DNA from: CAVQMB01 sp963713445
GTDB taxonomy: Bacteria > Pseudomonadota > Gammaproteobacteria > Competibacterales > Competibacteraceae
Direction: 5' to 3'
NCBI GenBank assembly: GCA_963713445.1
Contig: CAVQMB010000042.1
Location: 35,279-99,278, forward strand
Length of the DNA: 64,000 bases
The stretch's first letter is position 1; every line of letters starts with the position of its first letter. Position numbers and translations under genes: made by a program. The notes below the pieces were generated by a model, which did not search any database, was not told the origin of the DNA, and saw only the letters and a program-made list of their open reading frames with translations. This document shows, piece by piece, positions 1 through 8,360 of the stretch.

Positions 1-838
1 CCTGGGTGAAGAAGATCTCGACACCGCGTTCCGACAATAGCTTGAGGTCGACACCCAGTCCCCTCAGGGTCTCCATGTCGCCGATCGGCACGCCGTTGAT
101 GCGTTCCATGACCATAACGTTGCGCCGGGTCAGCGGCCAGTAAACCTCCGGGATGTAGAGAATCGCCGAGTCGGCGAAATTACGTTTCAGCTGGCTGGCA
201 TTGGCGGCCTCGCGCACCAGATCCAGCTCGTCGATAATGGTCTTCTCGTATTCCGAGACGACCGCCCGAGCCCGCAGCCGGCGTCCCTCGCGCCAGTAGC
301 GTTCGACCAGCTCGGCGAAGATGAACAGCAAGTCGATGTCGCGGCGAATGATACGTTCGATGTCCGGCCGCACCACTTTGACGATCACTTCCTGGCCATC
401 GAGCAGGTGGGCCGCGTGGACCTGGGCGATCGAGGCTGACGCCAACGGTTGTTCATCGAATTTGCTGAACACCGCACTAAGCGGCTTGCCGTAGGTGGTC
501 TCGATGATGACCCGGGCCTGGGTTCCCGGAAAAGGAGGTACCTTGTCCTGCAGCCGGGCCAGTTCACGGGCAATGTCATCGGGCAACAGGTCGCGGCGGG
601 TGGATAGCGTCTGGCCGAACTTGACGAAAATCGGCCCGAGTTCCTCCAGTGCCAGTCTGACCCGGGCGCCCCGCGTGCGGTGGCTGCGTCGGCCCAGCCA
701 GAAACCGGGTGTGAAATAGCGCAGAAAGGCGATCGGGCGAAACGGTGGAGTGGCCAGCAACAGGTCGTCCAGGCCGTGCCGGACCAGCACCCAGTTGATA
801 TAGAGTAGGCGCAGCAGGCGACCGGGACGAAGCACCAT
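1..838 (-). CDS. ubiB: UbiB, ABC1-family protein of ubiquinone biosynthesis (partial, cut by left edge)
   Basis: Only the first ~279 residues are visible; the C-terminal part lies beyond the left edge (the family is usually ~550 residues). UbiB is an atypical kinase/ATPase of the ABC1/ADCK family that supports aerobic ubiquinone synthesis at the inner membrane. Visible family marks are KFGQ at residues 73-76 (the KxGQ motif), the alanine-rich ASIAQVHAA segment and the acidic ELDLVREAANA stretch. The chosen start is the ATG at 838. It is the last visible gene of a leftward ubiE-ubiJ-ubiB run, 15 bases after ubiJ, the usual gammaproteobacterial order. The visible part has no frameshift. Confidence 0.93.
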   Translation of the reverse strand, partial: MVLRPGRLLRLLYINWVLVRHGLDDLLLATPPFRPIAFLRYFTPGFWLGRRSHRTRGARVRLALEELGPIFVKFGQTLSTRRDLLPDDIARELARLQDKVPPFPGTQARVIIETTYGKPLSAVFSKFDEQPLASASIAQVHAAHLLDGQEVIVKVVRPDIERIIRRDIDLLFIFAELVERYWREGRRLRARAVVSEYEKTIIDELDLVREAANASQLKRNFADSAILYIPEVYWPLTRRNVMVMERINGVPIGDMETLRGLGVDLKLLSERGVEIFFTQ

Positions 839-853
839 GGATCCGTCAGAACC

Positions 854-1459
854 TCAGCATGACCGGAGACGGCGGGTCAGGCGCTGAACCCGGGCCTCAA
901 GTCGTTCCATATCATCACGCAGCCGGTCGACGTCTGCGACGAAACGTTGTACCGCGTGTGCCGGCGGCAACAGGCAGCGCTCATACTGAACGTATTCGCT
1001 GACGTTCCGCAGCAGGCTGTCGATGCTGTGTTGCCCCCAGCGATGCCCCGCGCGCACCAGGTTGCCGGCCTGATGAGCCGGCAGGTCACCGATCACCCGC
1101 GCCAGGGCTTCCTCCCAGTCGACATCGAGTCCCGCCAGCAGGGCCTGCAGCCGGCGGCCCAGCTCAGCGTCGCCGTCCAGCTCGATCTCGCTCCCGCTCC
1201 CGGTACGTGTGCCACGAGCTAGCGCCAGCAGCGCCAGGGGGCTGCCCCGTACCGTCAGCTCGGGTGTCCGGTTACACTGGGTCAGCACCCGCAGACCGCC
1301 TGGTCCGGGCTGCAGGAAAAACGTCGCATCGAGTCCTGCGGGTTCGACAGCGATGACCCGATCCTGCAGTTGAGCGAGCCGCTCGCGGGTGACCGGATCA
1401 AGCTGTAGTGCGCCGTTGACAGCGGTTTCCAGCGCGGTCGCCAGCAGCCGTGCCGCCAT
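854..1459 (-). CDS. ubiJ: UbiJ, SCP2-domain accessory factor of ubiquinone biosynthesis
   Basis: A 201-residue protein between ubiE and ubiB, the position of ubiJ (formerly yigP). UbiJ proteins have an N-terminal SCP2-like lipid-binding domain and a C-terminal coiled coil. With UbiK they hold ubiquinone precursors within the cytosolic Ubi complex. Here the first ~115 residues fit an SCP2-like domain. The last ~30 residues (after PPAHAVQRF) form an Arg/Leu/Asp-rich helix typical of the coiled-coil tail. It lies 2 bases after ubiE and is surely co-transcribed. Sequence conservation in this family is low, so the call rests largely on gene order and domain layout. Confidence 0.82.
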   Translation of the reverse strand: MAARLLATALETAVNGALQLDPVTRERLAQLQDRVIAVEPAGLDATFFLQPGPGGLRVLTQCNRTPELTVRGSPLALLALARGTRTGSGSEIELDGDAELGRRLQALLAGLDVDWEEALARVIGDLPAHQAGNLVRAGHRWGQHSIDSLLRNVSEYVQYERCLLPPAHAVQRFVADVDRLRDDMERLEARVQRLTRRLRSC

Positions 1460-1461
1460 AT

Positions 1462-2214
1462 TCAGAACTTATAGCCGCGATGAATGGCGACGATGCCGCC
1501 GGTCAGGTTGAAGTATTCACAGCGTTCGAAACCCGTTTGCTGCATCATCGTCTTGAGGCTGTCCTGATCCGGGTGCACCCGGATCGACTCGGCCAGATAG
1601 CGGTAGCTCGACGCATCGCGCACGATCAACTGCCCCAGCAGCGGCAGGACGGTGAACGAGTATACATCGTATGCCGGCTTGAGGCCGGGGACGACAGGAT
1701 GTGAGAACTCCAGGATCAGGACCCGTCCGCCGGGTTTCAGTACCCGCAACATCTCCGCCAGTGCGTGTTCCTTGTGGGTCACGTTACGCAGTCCGAAAGC
1801 CATGGTCAGGCAGTCGAAGCTATTGCTGGCGAACGGCAGGGCTTCGGCGTTGGCCTGCGCGTAGCCGACGTTGCCGACCCGGCCCTGGTCGACCAGCCGC
1901 TCCCGGCCGCGACTTAGCATGCGGGCATTGATGTCACTCAGCACCACGTAGCCGCTGGCACCGACCTGATCGGCTAACCGGGCGGCCAGATCACCGGTAC
2001 CTCCAGCCAGGTCGAGCACCCGGTTACCGGGATGCACCGCCGCCAGCTCCAGCGCGAAGCGTTTCCATAGCCGATGGACACCCAGCGACATCAGGTCGTT
2101 CATGATGTCGTAGCGATCCGCCACCGAGTCGAACACCGCGCCCACCCGCCGGGTCTTCTCCTCGGGATCGACCTGCTGATAACCGAACGGGGTATCTTCT
2201 TCCATGGCGGTCAC
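1462..2214 (-). CDS. ubiE: UbiE, ubiquinone/menaquinone C-methyltransferase
   Basis: A class I SAM-dependent methyltransferase that adds the C-methyl group in ubiquinone (and, where present, menaquinone) synthesis. The SAM-binding glycine-rich motif LDLAGGTGDL lies at residues 67-76. The UbiE signature FDSVADRYDIMNDLMS is at 28-43, and the C-terminal GGIVAIHRGYKF is typical. Length (250 residues) is normal. The GTG at 2214 overlaps the upstream DUF971 stop (GTGA) and suggests translational coupling; the in-frame ATG at 2205 is an equally possible start. It heads the ubi genes and follows the DUF971 gene directly. Confidence 0.96.
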   Translation of the reverse strand: MTAMEEDTPFGYQQVDPEEKTRRVGAVFDSVADRYDIMNDLMSLGVHRLWKRFALELAAVHPGNRVLDLAGGTGDLAARLADQVGASGYVVLSDINARMLSRGRERLVDQGRVGNVGYAQANAEALPFASNSFDCLTMAFGLRNVTHKEHALAEMLRVLKPGGRVLILEFSHPVVPGLKPAYDVYSFTVLPLLGQLIVRDASSYRYLAESIRVHPDQDSLKTMMQQTGFERCEYFNLTGGIVAIHRGYKF

Positions 2215-2618
2215 GAGGCCGGGTAGAACTGATCCGGGCGCAACACGCCCGCCGACTCGGATTCGTCGCCGCGCGACTGACCGGCCTGCGCCAGACGCGT
2301 CAGGTAATCCCGCCAGTTGCGCGAGTAATCCGCACCCAGTTCGTACAGGTAATCCCAGGAATACAGTCCGCTGTCGTGGCCGTCGTCGAACACCAGCTTG
2401 ACCGCATAGTGACCGATCGGCTCAATGGCGCTGATGTTGACGCCGGCCTTGCCGGAGACCAGCACCTCCTGGCCGGGGCCATGCCCGCGGACCTCGGCAG
2501 ACGGCGAGAACACGCGCAGATACTCGCACGGCAGCCGGAAGCTTTGGCCATCGCGGAATGCGACTTCCAGCACCCGCGATACCTGGTGCAGGCGAATGTC
2601 GGTGGGTGTGGCACTCAT
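2211..2618 (-). CDS. DUF971 (gamma-butyrobetaine hydroxylase N-terminal-like) small protein
   Basis: About 135 residues with the DUF971 pattern: an N-terminal IRLHQVSRVLEVAF strand pair, the LPCEYLRVFSPSAEV core and the C-terminal HDSGLYSWDYLYELG segment. The family is a small domain also found at the N-terminus of gamma-butyrobetaine hydroxylases. The stand-alone bacterial form has been linked to iron-sulfur cluster handling, but the role here is unproven. Two ATGs lie in tandem at 2621 and 2618; the second has better spacing from the GAGG upstream. It lies between hslU and ubiE, a common neighbourhood, 5-8 bases from hslU and overlapping ubiE. Confidence 0.85.
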   Translation of the reverse strand: MSATPTDIRLHQVSRVLEVAFRDGQSFRLPCEYLRVFSPSAEVRGHGPGQEVLVSGKAGVNISAIEPIGHYAVKLVFDDGHDSGLYSWDYLYELGADYSRNWRDYLTRLAQAGQSRGDESESAGVLRPDQFYPAS

Positions 2619-2625
2619 CATGACC

Positions 2626-3963
2626 TCACAGGATGTAGCGGCTCAAGTCCTGGTCTTCGACCAGGGCCCCCAGGTGTTCATTGACGTAATCACGGTCTAT
2701 GGTCACGGAATGGCCGGATCGATCCGGGGCCTCGAACGAGATGGCTTCCAGCAGCCGCTCCATCACCGTGTGTAGGCGGCGGGCACCGATGTTCTCAGTG
2801 CGTTCATTGACTTGATAGGCCACCTCAGCGATCCGTCGGACGCCGTCGTCGGTGAGCGTGAGTGCCACCTCCTCGGTGGCCAGCAGGGCCCGGTACTGCT
2901 GGGTCAGCGAGGCGTCCGGCTCGGTCAGGATGCGGACAAAATCCCCGACCGAAAGCGCTTCGAGCTCGACGCGGATCGGCAGCCGGCCCTGCAACTCGGG
3001 AATCAGATCGGACGGTTTGGCTAGGTGGAACGCGCCCGAGGCGATGAACAGGATGTGGTCGGTGCGCACCATTCCGTACTTGGTCGACACCGTGCAACCT
3101 TCGACCAGCGGCAGCAGGTCACGTTGCACGCCCTCGCGCGAGACATCCGGGCCACCGGTTTCGCTGCGCTGGGTCACTTTGTCGATTTCGTCGAGGAACA
3201 CGATCCCGTTCTGTTCGACGTGTTCCACTGCTTTGACCTTGAGTTCGTCCTCGTTGACCAGGTTGGCCGCTTCCTCTTCGGTCAGAACCTTGATGGCGTC
3301 GGCTACGGGCAGTCGGCGGGTCTTGGTGCGGCCGCTATTGAGGTTCTGGAACATGCCCTGCAACTGCTGGGTCATCTCCTCCATCCCGGGTGGCGCCATG
3401 ATTTCCACACCCAGTGGCCGCGAGGTGACCTCGATTTCGATTTCGCGCTCGTCCAGCTCGCCCCGGATCAGGCGCTCGCGGAGTTTGCGGCGCGCCGCCG
3501 AATTGTCGGGCTCGACGGGCTCATTGGCGAAACCGACGTTGCTGCGCACGCGCGGCAACAGCACATCGAGAACCCGTTCCCGGGCGGCCTCCTCGGCCTG
3601 GACCCGGACCTTGTCCATTTCGGATTCGCGCAGTAGCTTTATCGCCATGTCCACCAGGTCGCGAATGATGGACTCGACGTCGCGTCCGACGTAACCGACC
3701 TCGGTGAACTTGGTCGCCTCGATCTTGATGAACGGTGCATTGGCAAGGCGCGCCAGCCGACGCGCGATTTCGGTTTTGCCGACGCCGGTGGGGCCGATCA
3801 TCAGGATGTTCTTGGGCGTGATTTCGTTGCCCAGGGCCGGGTCCACTTGGAGGCGTCGCCAGCGGTTGCGCAGGGCAATGGCGACCGCACGCTTGGCAGC
3901 GTGCTGGCCGATGATGTGTTTGTCCAGTTCCTGGACGATCTCGCGGGGGGTCATGGCAGACAT
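2626..3963 (-). CDS. hslU: HslU, ATPase subunit of the HslVU protease
   Basis: The AAA+ unfoldase that feeds substrates to the HslV peptidase in the cytoplasm. Its 445 residues match the family length. The Walker A element GPTGVGKT is at residues 57-64, the Walker B LDEID lies near residues 255-260, and the sensor/arginine-finger region includes NIGARRLHT. The extreme C-terminus DQDLSRYIL is the tail that docks into HslV. The start MSAMTPREIV matches the conserved N-terminus of orthologues. It follows hslV by 29 bases in one operon. Confidence 0.98.
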   Translation of the reverse strand: MSAMTPREIVQELDKHIIGQHAAKRAVAIALRNRWRRLQVDPALGNEITPKNILMIGPTGVGKTEIARRLARLANAPFIKIEATKFTEVGYVGRDVESIIRDLVDMAIKLLRESEMDKVRVQAEEAARERVLDVLLPRVRSNVGFANEPVEPDNSAARRKLRERLIRGELDEREIEIEVTSRPLGVEIMAPPGMEEMTQQLQGMFQNLNSGRTKTRRLPVADAIKVLTEEEAANLVNEDELKVKAVEHVEQNGIVFLDEIDKVTQRSETGGPDVSREGVQRDLLPLVEGCTVSTKYGMVRTDHILFIASGAFHLAKPSDLIPELQGRLPIRVELEALSVGDFVRILTEPDASLTQQYRALLATEEVALTLTDDGVRRIAEVAYQVNERTENIGARRLHTVMERLLEAISFEAPDRSGHSVTIDRDYVNEHLGALVEDQDLSRYIL

Positions 3964-3992
3964 TGGGTATCGTCCGGTCCGATGCCGGGGCC

Positions 3993-4535
3993 TCAGGCGC
4001 CCGGCAGTTCTTCGATGGTCAGCTGGGTGTTGGTGTAGATGCAGATGTCGGCGGCGATGCCGAGTGCCTGTTCGACGATGGGCCGCGCCGCCAGTTCAGT
4101 ATGTTCGAGTAACGCCCGGGCCGCGGCGGTTGCGTAGGCGCCACCGGAGCCGATGGCGGCCAGGTCGTGTTCCGGTTCGATCACGTCGCCATTGCCCGAC
4201 AGGGTCAGCAAGGTGTTTTGGTCGGCGACGATCAGCAGCGCCTCCAGCCGGCGCAGCATACGGTCGGTGCGCCAGTCCTTGGCCAGTTCCACGGCGGCAC
4301 GGGTCAAATTGCCCCCGTGTTGTTCCAGCTTGCCCTCGAACCGCTCGAACAGGGTGAAGGCATCGGCGGTGCCGCCGGCAAAGCCGGCGATGACATTGCC
4401 GTGGTAGAGGCGGCGCACTTTGCGGGCATTACCCTTGAGTACGGAGTGGCCCATGGTGACCTGACCATCGCCACCGATGGCCACCCGGTTGTTACGGCGG
4501 ACGGCGAGAATCGTGGTGCCGGAAAATTGGTCCAT
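3993..4535 (-). CDS. hslV: HslV, threonine peptidase subunit of the HslVU protease
   Basis: A 180-residue proteasome-beta-like peptidase. The nucleophile should be the first threonine of the TTILAVRRN segment, exposed by removal of a short leader (MDQFSG); such a leader replaces the bare Met of the E. coli enzyme in a number of gammaproteobacteria. Also visible are the GGDGQVTMG loop and the GNARKVRRLYHG and GFAGGTADAFTLFERFE segments of the family. It is the first gene of hslVU. Upstream is the polA terminator (4579-4618). No clear heat-shock promoter could be picked out by eye in the 45 bases between them. Confidence 0.97.
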   Translation of the reverse strand: MDQFSGTTILAVRRNNRVAIGGDGQVTMGHSVLKGNARKVRRLYHGNVIAGFAGGTADAFTLFERFEGKLEQHGGNLTRAAVELAKDWRTDRMLRRLEALLIVADQNTLLTLSGNGDVIEPEHDLAAIGSGGAYATAAARALLEHTELAARPIVEQALGIAADICIYTNTQLTIEELPGA

Positions 4536-4578
4536 CGTTATGGCTTATCGGTTGCTGAGAGACGGCATTGTACTAGAT

Positions 4579-4618
4579 AAAAAAAGCCCCGGTTAATGGG
4601 GGAGGATAAACCGGGGCC
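4579..4618 (-). terminator. Rho-independent terminator after polA
   Basis: Read on the minus strand, a GC-rich arm (GGCCCCGGTT) and its complement (AACCGGGGC) enclose a ~14-base loop, and the second arm runs straight into seven T residues. It lies 140 bases beyond the polA stop and just before hslV, so it separates the two transcripts. A second, weaker hairpin (arms GCCCGCT/AGCGGGC) lies at 4652-4676 in the same interval. Confidence 0.85.
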
Positions 4619-4759
4619 AACGTCATGCCCAGCTTGGGACAGCCGGGGTAGGAGCCCGCTCAGGGAGAGAAGCGGGCGAGCACAGCGCGTTGCACTCGAA
4701 AACCTTTGATAACCCTCAGCTCGAAAAGTTTCATCCTTCGCTCACGGATGTCGCCGTTT

Positions 4760-7465
4760 TCAATGCGCTTCATCCCAGTTCGCGCCCTCACCTATATCGA
4801 CGACTAATGGTACACGAAGTTCCGCCGCATGAGCCATGCAGTGACGTACCGCATCCCGTATTTCCGCAATGGCACTTGCAGCGACCTCAAACACCAGTTC
4901 GTCATGCACTTGCATGATCATGTGGGCGTCGCTGCGATCGAACAGGAACTGTGCCACGGCCAGCATGGCACGCTTGATGATATCGGCCGCTGTTCCCTGC
5001 ATGGGCGCATTGATGGCGGTGCGCTCGGCCGCTTGCCGGCGCTGGGCGTTGCCGGCACGGATCTCAGGCAGATACAGCCGGCGGCCGTAAACGGTCTCGA
5101 CGTAGCCCTGTTCGGCCGCCTGGCGCCGGGTGCGTTCCATGTAGTCGCGTACTTGCGGGTACCGTGCAAAATAGCGATCGATGTACGCTTGGGCGGCGTC
5201 ACGGTCGATCCCCAGTTGTCGGGCCAGGCCGAACGCCGACATGCCATAGATGAGACCGAAATTGATGGCCTTGGCGGCGCGGCGTTGATCGGCCGTCACG
5301 GTCGCTGGCACGCCGCCAAAAACCTCGGCGGCGGTGGCGCGATGGATGTCGCGGTCGTCGGCAAATGCTGCCAGCAGCCGTTGGTCGCCCGACAGATGGG
5401 CCATGATGCGGAGCTCGATCTGCGAATAGTCGGCGGCCAGTAGCCGGTAGCCGGGCGCGGCCACGAACGCCTGCCGGATGCGGCGGCCTTCCGGGGTGCG
5501 GATCGGGATGTTCTGCAGGTTGGGGTCGGACGAGGATAAGCGCCCGGTGCTGGTCACGGCCTGATGGTAGGAGGTATGCAGGCGACCGCTGTCCGGGTTG
5601 ATCAGCTGGGGCAGCTTGTCGGCATAGGTCGATTTGAGCTTGCTCAGGCCGCGATGTTCCAGGATCAGGCGCGGCAGTTCGTAGCCGCGGGCGGCCAGCT
5701 CCACCAGCACCTCTTCGGCCGTCGATGGCTGCCCGGTGGGCGTCTTGCGGATCACCGGCAGGCCCAGCTGATCGAACAGGATGCTTTGCAGTTGCTTGGG
5801 TGAGCCCAGGTTGAACGTCTGACCGGCCTCCGCGAGCGCTTGCTGTTCGAGCGTCGCCAGCCGTTCACGGAGCTCGCGGCTGTGCGTGGCCAGCAGTTCG
5901 GTGTCGATGCGAACGCCACGCCGCTCCATGGCCACCAGCACCGGGATCAGCGGTATTTCCAGCGTCCGGTAAAGGGTTGCCAACTGCGGCGTTTTGTTCA
6001 GCCGTGGCCACAGGCACTGGTGCAGCTGCAGGGTGATGTCAGCGTCCTCCGCGGCGTAAGGACCGGCGGCGTCCAATGGCACCTGATTAAAGCTGAGCTG
6101 ACGGCTGCCCTTGCCGGCGACATCCTGGTAGCGGATGGTACGCCGATCCAGGTAGTGTTCGGCCAGCGAATCCATATCGTGGCGGCTGGCGGTGGAATCC
6201 AGTACGTAGGACTGCAGCATGGTGTCATGGGCGATGCCGCGCAGCGCGATGCCGTGATTGGCCAGTACGTGGCTGTCGTATTTCAGATTCTGCCCGAGCT
6301 TGCCGCGGTGCGGGTCTTCCAGCAAGGGGCGGATCTGGTTCAGCACCTGGTCGCGGTCGAGCTGGGTTGGGGCATCGGCATAGTCGTGTGCCAGCGGCAG
6401 GTAGGCGGCCTGACCGGGTTCCGCTGCAAACGAGATACCCACGATGCGGGCGGTGAGATAGTTCAGGCTGGTGGTTTCGGTATCGAAAGCGAACAGTTCG
6501 GTCCGGTCGAGGCGTTCCAGCCAGGCGTCGAACCGCTCCTGGTCGAGGATGATTTCATATTCCGGGTCCTTGTGGGCCGCCGCTGGTGTGTCAACGCCAC
6601 GGGCGGGATGCTGTTGCCCGAGCTGGCGCAGCCAGGATTTGAACTCGTAGCGCTGGTACAGTTCGCGCAAGGTATCTATCGCCGGCGGCTGCGGGGCCAG
6701 ATTCTGCGGATCTTCGCTAAGTTCGACGTCGCAGCGGATGGTTGCCAGCCGGCGCGAGAGTTCCAGCTGGTCCAGATGGGTCCGCAGCCGCTCGCCCGCC
6801 TTGCCCTTGACGCTGTCCGCCCGGGCTACGATGGCATCGAGCGAGCCATAGTCCTGCAACCAGCGGGCGGCGGTCTTAGGGCCGACACCAGGGATGCCGG
6901 GGATGTTGTCGCTGGTGTCGCCCATCAACGCAAGGTAGTCGATAATACGCTCTGGTGGTACGCCAAACTTCGCCATGACGGCGCCATTATCGAGGCGCAC
7001 GTTCTTCATGGTATCGAGCAGCGTGACATGATCATTGACCAACTGCGCCATGTCTTTGTCGCCGGTCACGATGATGACGTCCATCCCGGCCTCCACACCC
7101 CGGCGGGCCAGCGTGCCGATGACGTCGTCGGCCTCCACCCCGGGAACGCACAGCAACGGCAGCCCAAGCGCCCGCACGCAGCGGTGTAGCGGCTCTATCT
7201 GGGCTGCCAGTTGCTCTGGCATGGAAGGCCGGTGGGCCTTGTACTGGGCGAACAACTGGTCGCGGAAGGTCGGTCCCCGGGCATCGAAAACGACCGCAGT
7301 GTGGTGTGGCTGCTGCTCGCTCAGCAATTTGCGCAGCATGTTGAGCACTCCATACAGCGCACCGGTGGGCTCGCCCGAGCTGTTGGTCAGCGGTGGCAGG
7401 GCATGGAACGCGCGGAACAGATACGACGAGCCGTCGACCAGCAGCAGTACGTTGGAGTCGTTCAT
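4760..7465 (-). CDS. polA: DNA polymerase I
   Basis: A 901-residue family A polymerase for Okazaki fragment processing and excision repair. Domains in order: an N-terminal 5'-3' exonuclease (LLLVDGSSYLFRAFHALPP; GDKDMAQLV), a 3'-5' proofreading exonuclease (FDTETTSLNY, so the catalytic Asp and Glu are kept) and the polymerase domain (DYSQIELRIMAHLSGD; KAINFGLIYGMSAFGLA; QVHDELVFE). The start is placed at the ATG at 7465 because it gives the conserved N-terminus. The frame is open further upstream, but that stretch runs through the hairpin of a terminator (7524-7559) and has no homology to the family. It is transcribed alone. Confidence 0.97.
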   Translation of the reverse strand: MNDSNVLLLVDGSSYLFRAFHALPPLTNSSGEPTGALYGVLNMLRKLLSEQQPHHTAVVFDARGPTFRDQLFAQYKAHRPSMPEQLAAQIEPLHRCVRALGLPLLCVPGVEADDVIGTLARRGVEAGMDVIIVTGDKDMAQLVNDHVTLLDTMKNVRLDNGAVMAKFGVPPERIIDYLALMGDTSDNIPGIPGVGPKTAARWLQDYGSLDAIVARADSVKGKAGERLRTHLDQLELSRRLATIRCDVELSEDPQNLAPQPPAIDTLRELYQRYEFKSWLRQLGQQHPARGVDTPAAAHKDPEYEIILDQERFDAWLERLDRTELFAFDTETTSLNYLTARIVGISFAAEPGQAAYLPLAHDYADAPTQLDRDQVLNQIRPLLEDPHRGKLGQNLKYDSHVLANHGIALRGIAHDTMLQSYVLDSTASRHDMDSLAEHYLDRRTIRYQDVAGKGSRQLSFNQVPLDAAGPYAAEDADITLQLHQCLWPRLNKTPQLATLYRTLEIPLIPVLVAMERRGVRIDTELLATHSRELRERLATLEQQALAEAGQTFNLGSPKQLQSILFDQLGLPVIRKTPTGQPSTAEEVLVELAARGYELPRLILEHRGLSKLKSTYADKLPQLINPDSGRLHTSYHQAVTSTGRLSSSDPNLQNIPIRTPEGRRIRQAFVAAPGYRLLAADYSQIELRIMAHLSGDQRLLAAFADDRDIHRATAAEVFGGVPATVTADQRRAAKAINFGLIYGMSAFGLARQLGIDRDAAQAYIDRYFARYPQVRDYMERTRRQAAEQGYVETVYGRRLYLPEIRAGNAQRRQAAERTAINAPMQGTAADIIKRAMLAVAQFLFDRSDAHMIMQVHDELVFEVAASAIAEIRDAVRHCMAHAAELRVPLVVDIGEGANWDEAH

Positions 7466-7523
7466 AAAGAAGCGGTCCTGGTTCTGGAGCACTGCCATTA
7501 TCGCCCGCGCCGGGTGAGCCGGC

Positions 7524-7559
7524 AAAAACACGCCCGGCCCCGCAGGTGCGGGGCCGGGC
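7524..7559 (-). terminator. Rho-independent terminator after the fasciclin gene
   Basis: A perfect 12-base-pair inverted repeat (arm GCGGGGCCGGGC, loop of 4) at 7532-7559. On the minus strand it is followed by GTGTTTTTG. It is 28 bases beyond the stop of the fasciclin gene and before the polA start. It also rules out the longer polA reading frame. Confidence 0.8.
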
Positions 7560-7586
7560 CGCAACAGCGTGGTTTCCAGGGTGTCG

Positions 7587-8066
7587 TCAGGCAGGCGGCA
7601 TCAGCACGCTGTCGATGACGTGAATGACGCCGTTGCGGGTCTCGATGTCGGTCGTTATGACGCGCGCCTCATTAATCATCACCCGGTCGCCATCCGTATC
7701 AACCATCAGTTCGCCACCCTGGGCTGTCGGCAACGTACTCTGGCCGGCGACCTCGCTGGCCAGCAGCTTGCCGGAAACCACGTGATATGTCAGTACCTTG
7801 GCCAGCGCTTGCTTGTCGGCCAGCAGCGCAGTGAGCTGAGCGGCCGCAATCTTGGCGAATGCCTCATCGGTGGGCGCGAACACGGTGAATGGTCCGTCCC
7901 CCTTCAGGGTATCCACCAGCCCGGCCGCTTGCACCGCCTTAACCAGTGTGCCGAAATTGCCGGCCGCCGCGGCGGTATCCACGATGTCCATTTTTTGACC
8001 CGCCCATGCCGAACCCGCAATCATCAGCAGCGCACCGGCGAAAACAGCTTGCAACATGCGTATCAT
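7587..8066 (-). CDS. Secreted fasciclin (FAS1)-domain protein
   Basis: 159 residues with a Sec signal peptide (hydrophobic LLMIAGSAWA ending at a likely AWA-G cleavage site) followed by one FAS1 domain. Its two conserved motifs are the H1-like FTVFAPTDEAFAKI and the H2-like ITTDIETRNGVIHVIDSVLMP, with the central LTYHVVSGKLLASEV block. FAS1 domains act in adhesion or cell-surface contacts; in bacteria small one-domain forms are often stress- or light-induced, but the function is not known here. A GGAGAG ribosome-binding site precedes the ATG at 8066. It is divergent from the CoxL-like gene across a 294-base AT-rich spacer. Confidence 0.92.
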   Translation of the reverse strand: MIRMLQAVFAGALLMIAGSAWAGQKMDIVDTAAAAGNFGTLVKAVQAAGLVDTLKGDGPFTVFAPTDEAFAKIAAAQLTALLADKQALAKVLTYHVVSGKLLASEVAGQSTLPTAQGGELMVDTDGDRVMINEARVITTDIETRNGVIHVIDSVLMPPA

Positions 8067-8360
8067 AGAAACTCTCCTGTTTCAGTCGTGGTCAGCCCGT
8101 GAAGTCGGACTAAGCCATGAGACTACGGCCGTGGTGTTTAGTTCTGCAAACCTTATACAAACTGGAAACAAAACGGCGAGTTGTCGCGTTTATTTCTATA
8201 CAATTCTTTTACTTCTCGTGTTGTCGTTGCTCAAGATCGGTTCAGCCTGCGTATTTGGCGCCTGGCAGAACACATACCGGCGATGATAGCCATACCGCTA
8301 GCGTTTGACAGTCGGCTGTCGCGTTGACGGCGGCTTACGATATTCGGAGGACTTCAGGTA
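8067..8360. promoter_or_regulatory. AT-rich divergent intergenic region (fasciclin / CoxL-like)
   Basis: No gene is seen. The stretch 8140-8290 is clearly richer in A and T than its surroundings and must hold the promoters of both divergent genes. Two copies of ATACAA-type sequence occur (CTTATACAA near 8152 and CTATACAA near 8198), which read TTGTATA on the minus strand, towards the fasciclin gene. They could be an operator pair or -10-like elements. On the plus strand GGAGGACTTCAGGTA precedes the ATG at 8361 and supplies its ribosome-binding site. Confidence 0.5.

Noticed and set aside
7466..7564. Longer N-terminus for DNA polymerase I
   Set aside because: The extra codons pass through a perfect terminator hairpin (7532-7559) and show no family similarity; the ATG at 7465 gives the conserved N-terminus.
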